In this document: positions 5,262 through 6,695 of the stretch, in pieces | Layout of the letters: each line of letters starts with the position of its first letter | How positions within the stretch are numbered: the stretch's first letter is position 1 | Source: Chitinophagaceae bacterium | GTDB taxonomy: Bacteria; Bacteroidota; Bacteroidia; Chitinophagales; Chitinophagaceae | DNA: 6,695 nt | Assembly (NCBI GenBank): GCA_003151295.1 | Contig: PLXD01000066.1 | Location: forward strand, 1-6,695 | Direction of reading: 5' to 3' | The notes under the pieces: model-generated | Databases searched by the model: none | The model's input: the letters and a program-made list of their open reading frames with translations, nothing else | What the model was told of the DNA's origin: nothing | Position numbers and translations under genes: made by a program

Positions 5262-6695
5262 ATATACCCCTTCTCGATGAGTTCGATAAATGTCAGCAGT
5301 GCCCCCCAGTGATAAAATCCGTCGGCGCTGTTCACGTCGCCTCCTTCCCCGCTTACCGAATTATAGTTTTCATAGACCCCGCCATCTTTCTTCCAGTTCT
5401 TCAGGAGCAATGCCTTCGACTTGGCGATTAAATCCAGCCTGGCGGCCTGCACGGGATAGTTCCGCATGCCCATGTAGACCAGGAAATTCATCGGTCCCCA
5501 GATCCTTCCCCGCCAGTAGTCATTGTCGGCAAAGGCCGGATCCTTCCGGGAAATGGAGGGGATGACGAATTCCCCGTAAAATTCATCCGGGTTGAAATAA
5601 TGTTCTTTCAGCATTCTTTCCGCCTGTTTTTCCGAACAGGCTTTCGCCAGCAGGGGATAAAAATTTGTCGGTGACAGGCGGTGGCTTATCTGCCCGTTGT
5701 CCAGGCGTTTGTTTAAGAAAATCCCCGTTTTTTCATCCCATAAACCGGCCAGTTGCCTGTTATAATAGGAAGCCCTTTTTCCTAGTTCCTTTGCTTCGTC
5801 TTTTTTTCCCAGGATCGTCGAGATGGTTGCCAAAGAATGGCAATCCATGATATACAGGCTCATTAAACCGACATCCGCGAGTTCCATGAGATGGGTCCGT
5901 GGATTGAAGTTCAGGGAATCGTACATGGGTGAATTATCTAGCCCGGATTCCAGCTTTGCCGCTTCCAGGTTATTGATGTCCGCCCCCTCTTCCGTCTTTT
6001 TTAAAGAATCGGGAAGGGGATCGGATCCCCAGCAAAGATAGCCGTCCATATCCCTGTTCTTCGCCCACCAGCGGTTCCAGGAAAGCAGCTCTTCATAGAC
6101 TTCCTCCAAAAACCATTTCTCTTTGTATTTATTATAAATCCAGAGGATGACCGAGCTGCCCACGGGGGGTTGTGACCGGTCCCAGGAGGTATTCCCGAAC
6201 GGTGCCTGGTAGTTCGGTATAAATCCTTGGGGCGTAATGGCTTTGGTAATTTCAATGGCGTTCGCATAGGCCAGGTTCTTATCGAAGAGGGAAAGCATAT
6301 AACTCGCGAAATAAGTATCCCAATCAAACAGGACGAATCCGCCCCAGCCATTGCTCCAATTCCGGCTAACCGGGGTAATGACCCGGTGATTCGGGGCATC
6401 GTACAGGGTGTTCCAGGCCAGGATCGTTTGCATCGCTTTATACGGGGCGGCCAACTCCCCGTAACGGTCTATTTGTTGCTGCAGCTCCGCACGGCGCCTT
6501 TCCATCAGGGATTTTATGGCTGCCAGCGTGCGGGTCTTTCCCGTATAAAGGCCGAGTTCCCCCTCCAGCGAAAACGTGAGATGGGGAGCCGTAGTGACGG
6601 CATAGGCGTCTTTAAGATCGGATGCGGTGGCATGTACCCGGATCGTATCCCCGTGAAAAATGCCATACAACGTTTGGTTGTTCATTCCGAGCCAT
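5255..6695 (-). CDS. GH63 / mannosylglycerate-hydrolase-like glycosidase, C-terminal part (5' end outside window)
   Basis: This is an (alpha/alpha)6-barrel glycosidase of the GH63/MGH1-like group, inverting enzymes that release glucose or mannose from alpha-glycosides. The frame stays open to the right edge (codons for W-L-G precede the first in-window ATG at 6685), and the first 60 residues look like the end of an N-terminal beta domain, so the true start is outside. Counting from 6685, visible motifs are SNGWGGFVLFDWDTYF (111-126), TPQGFIPNY (151-159), WDRSQPPVGS (168-177), ESGLDNSPMYD (246-256) with probable general acid D250, YWRGRIWGPMNF in the C-terminal third, and GGVYENYN (435-442) with probable base E439. 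Those catalytic assignments follow the family pattern of YgjK and glucosylglycerate hydrolase. It ends with TGA at 5255, shortly before gntR. The sampled coding lines contain over 50% GC, above the kinase and porter genes. Whether it is exported cannot be judged without the N-terminus. The exact substrate (mannosylglycerate, glucosylglycerate, trehalose-like or oligosaccharide) is undetermined. Confidence 0.88.
   Translation of the reverse strand, partial: WLGMNNQTLYGIFHGDTIRVHATASDLKDAYAVTTAPHLTFSLEGELGLYTGKTRTLAAIKSLMERRRAELQQQIDRYGELAAPYKAMQTILAWNTLYDAPNHRVITPVSRNWSNGWGGFVLFDWDTYFASYMLSLFDKNLAYANAIEITKAITPQGFIPNYQAPFGNTSWDRSQPPVGSSVILWIYNKYKEKWFLEEVYEELLSWNRWWAKNRDMDGYLCWGSDPLPDSLKKTEEGADINNLEAAKLESGLDNSPMYDSLNFNPRTHLMELADVGLMSLYIMDCHSLATISTILGKKDEAKELGKRASYYNRQLAGLWDEKTGIFLNKRLDNGQISHRLSPTNFYPLLAKACSEKQAERMLKEHYFNPDEFYGEFVIPSISRKDPAFADNDYWRGRIWGPMNFLVYMGMRNYPVQAARLDLIAKSKALLLKNWKKDGGVYENYNSVSGEGGDVNSADGFYHWGALLTFIELIEKGYMD

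Noticed and set aside
6001..6399. 132-codon minus-strand frame inside the glycosidase gene
   Set aside because: It overlaps conserved GH63-type motifs in another frame and has no recognisable features of its own.

Overview
The window looks like a carbohydrate-catabolism cluster from a member of the Bacteroidota. The grounds are mostly absent Shine-Dalgarno sequences, a secreted protein whose signal peptide ends in the phylum-typical 'MAQ' junction, and the gene families present. This is an inference from style and content; no rRNA or marker gene is present. All supported genes lie on the minus strand, so transcription runs from the right edge to the left edge with short gaps (67 or 31, 27, 71 and 60 bases). 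That layout suggests one operon, although no promoter could be identified with confidence.

In transcription order the genes are: (1) the C-terminal part of a GH63 / mannosylglycerate-hydrolase-like (alpha/alpha)6-barrel glycosidase, cut by the right edge; (2) a GntR-family regulator with a UTRA sensor domain (HutC type); (3) an 898-residue fusion of a ROK-type sugar kinase, a middle domain resembling a P-loop kinase that has lost its Walker A, and a class I mannose-6-phosphate isomerase domain; (4) a 12-helix sugar porter of the major facilitator superfamily; (5) the first 67 residues of a secreted protein cut by the left edge.

Read together, the genes form a plausible route: the glycosidase releases a hexose (mannose or glucose) from an alpha-glycoside, the porter moves it into the cytoplasm, the ROK domain phosphorylates it, and the isomerase domain converts mannose-6-phosphate to fructose-6-phosphate. 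The UTRA regulator would respond to a sugar or sugar phosphate. The isomerase domain favours mannose, but the actual glycoside is not determined by the sequence.

The most unusual points are the three-part fusion enzyme with eroded kinase motifs, a 27-base tandem duplication of its translation start that creates an eight-codon leader ORF between two TAAATG stop-start junctions, a decamer repeat array filling the kinase-porter gap and encoding the enzyme's last residues, and a sharp base-composition step inside the gntR gene (about 37% GC in its 3' part against about 52% in its 5' part and above 50% in sampled lines of the glycosidase gene). There is no gene-free stretch longer than 300 bases and no RNA gene, CRISPR array or insertion sequence that I can see.
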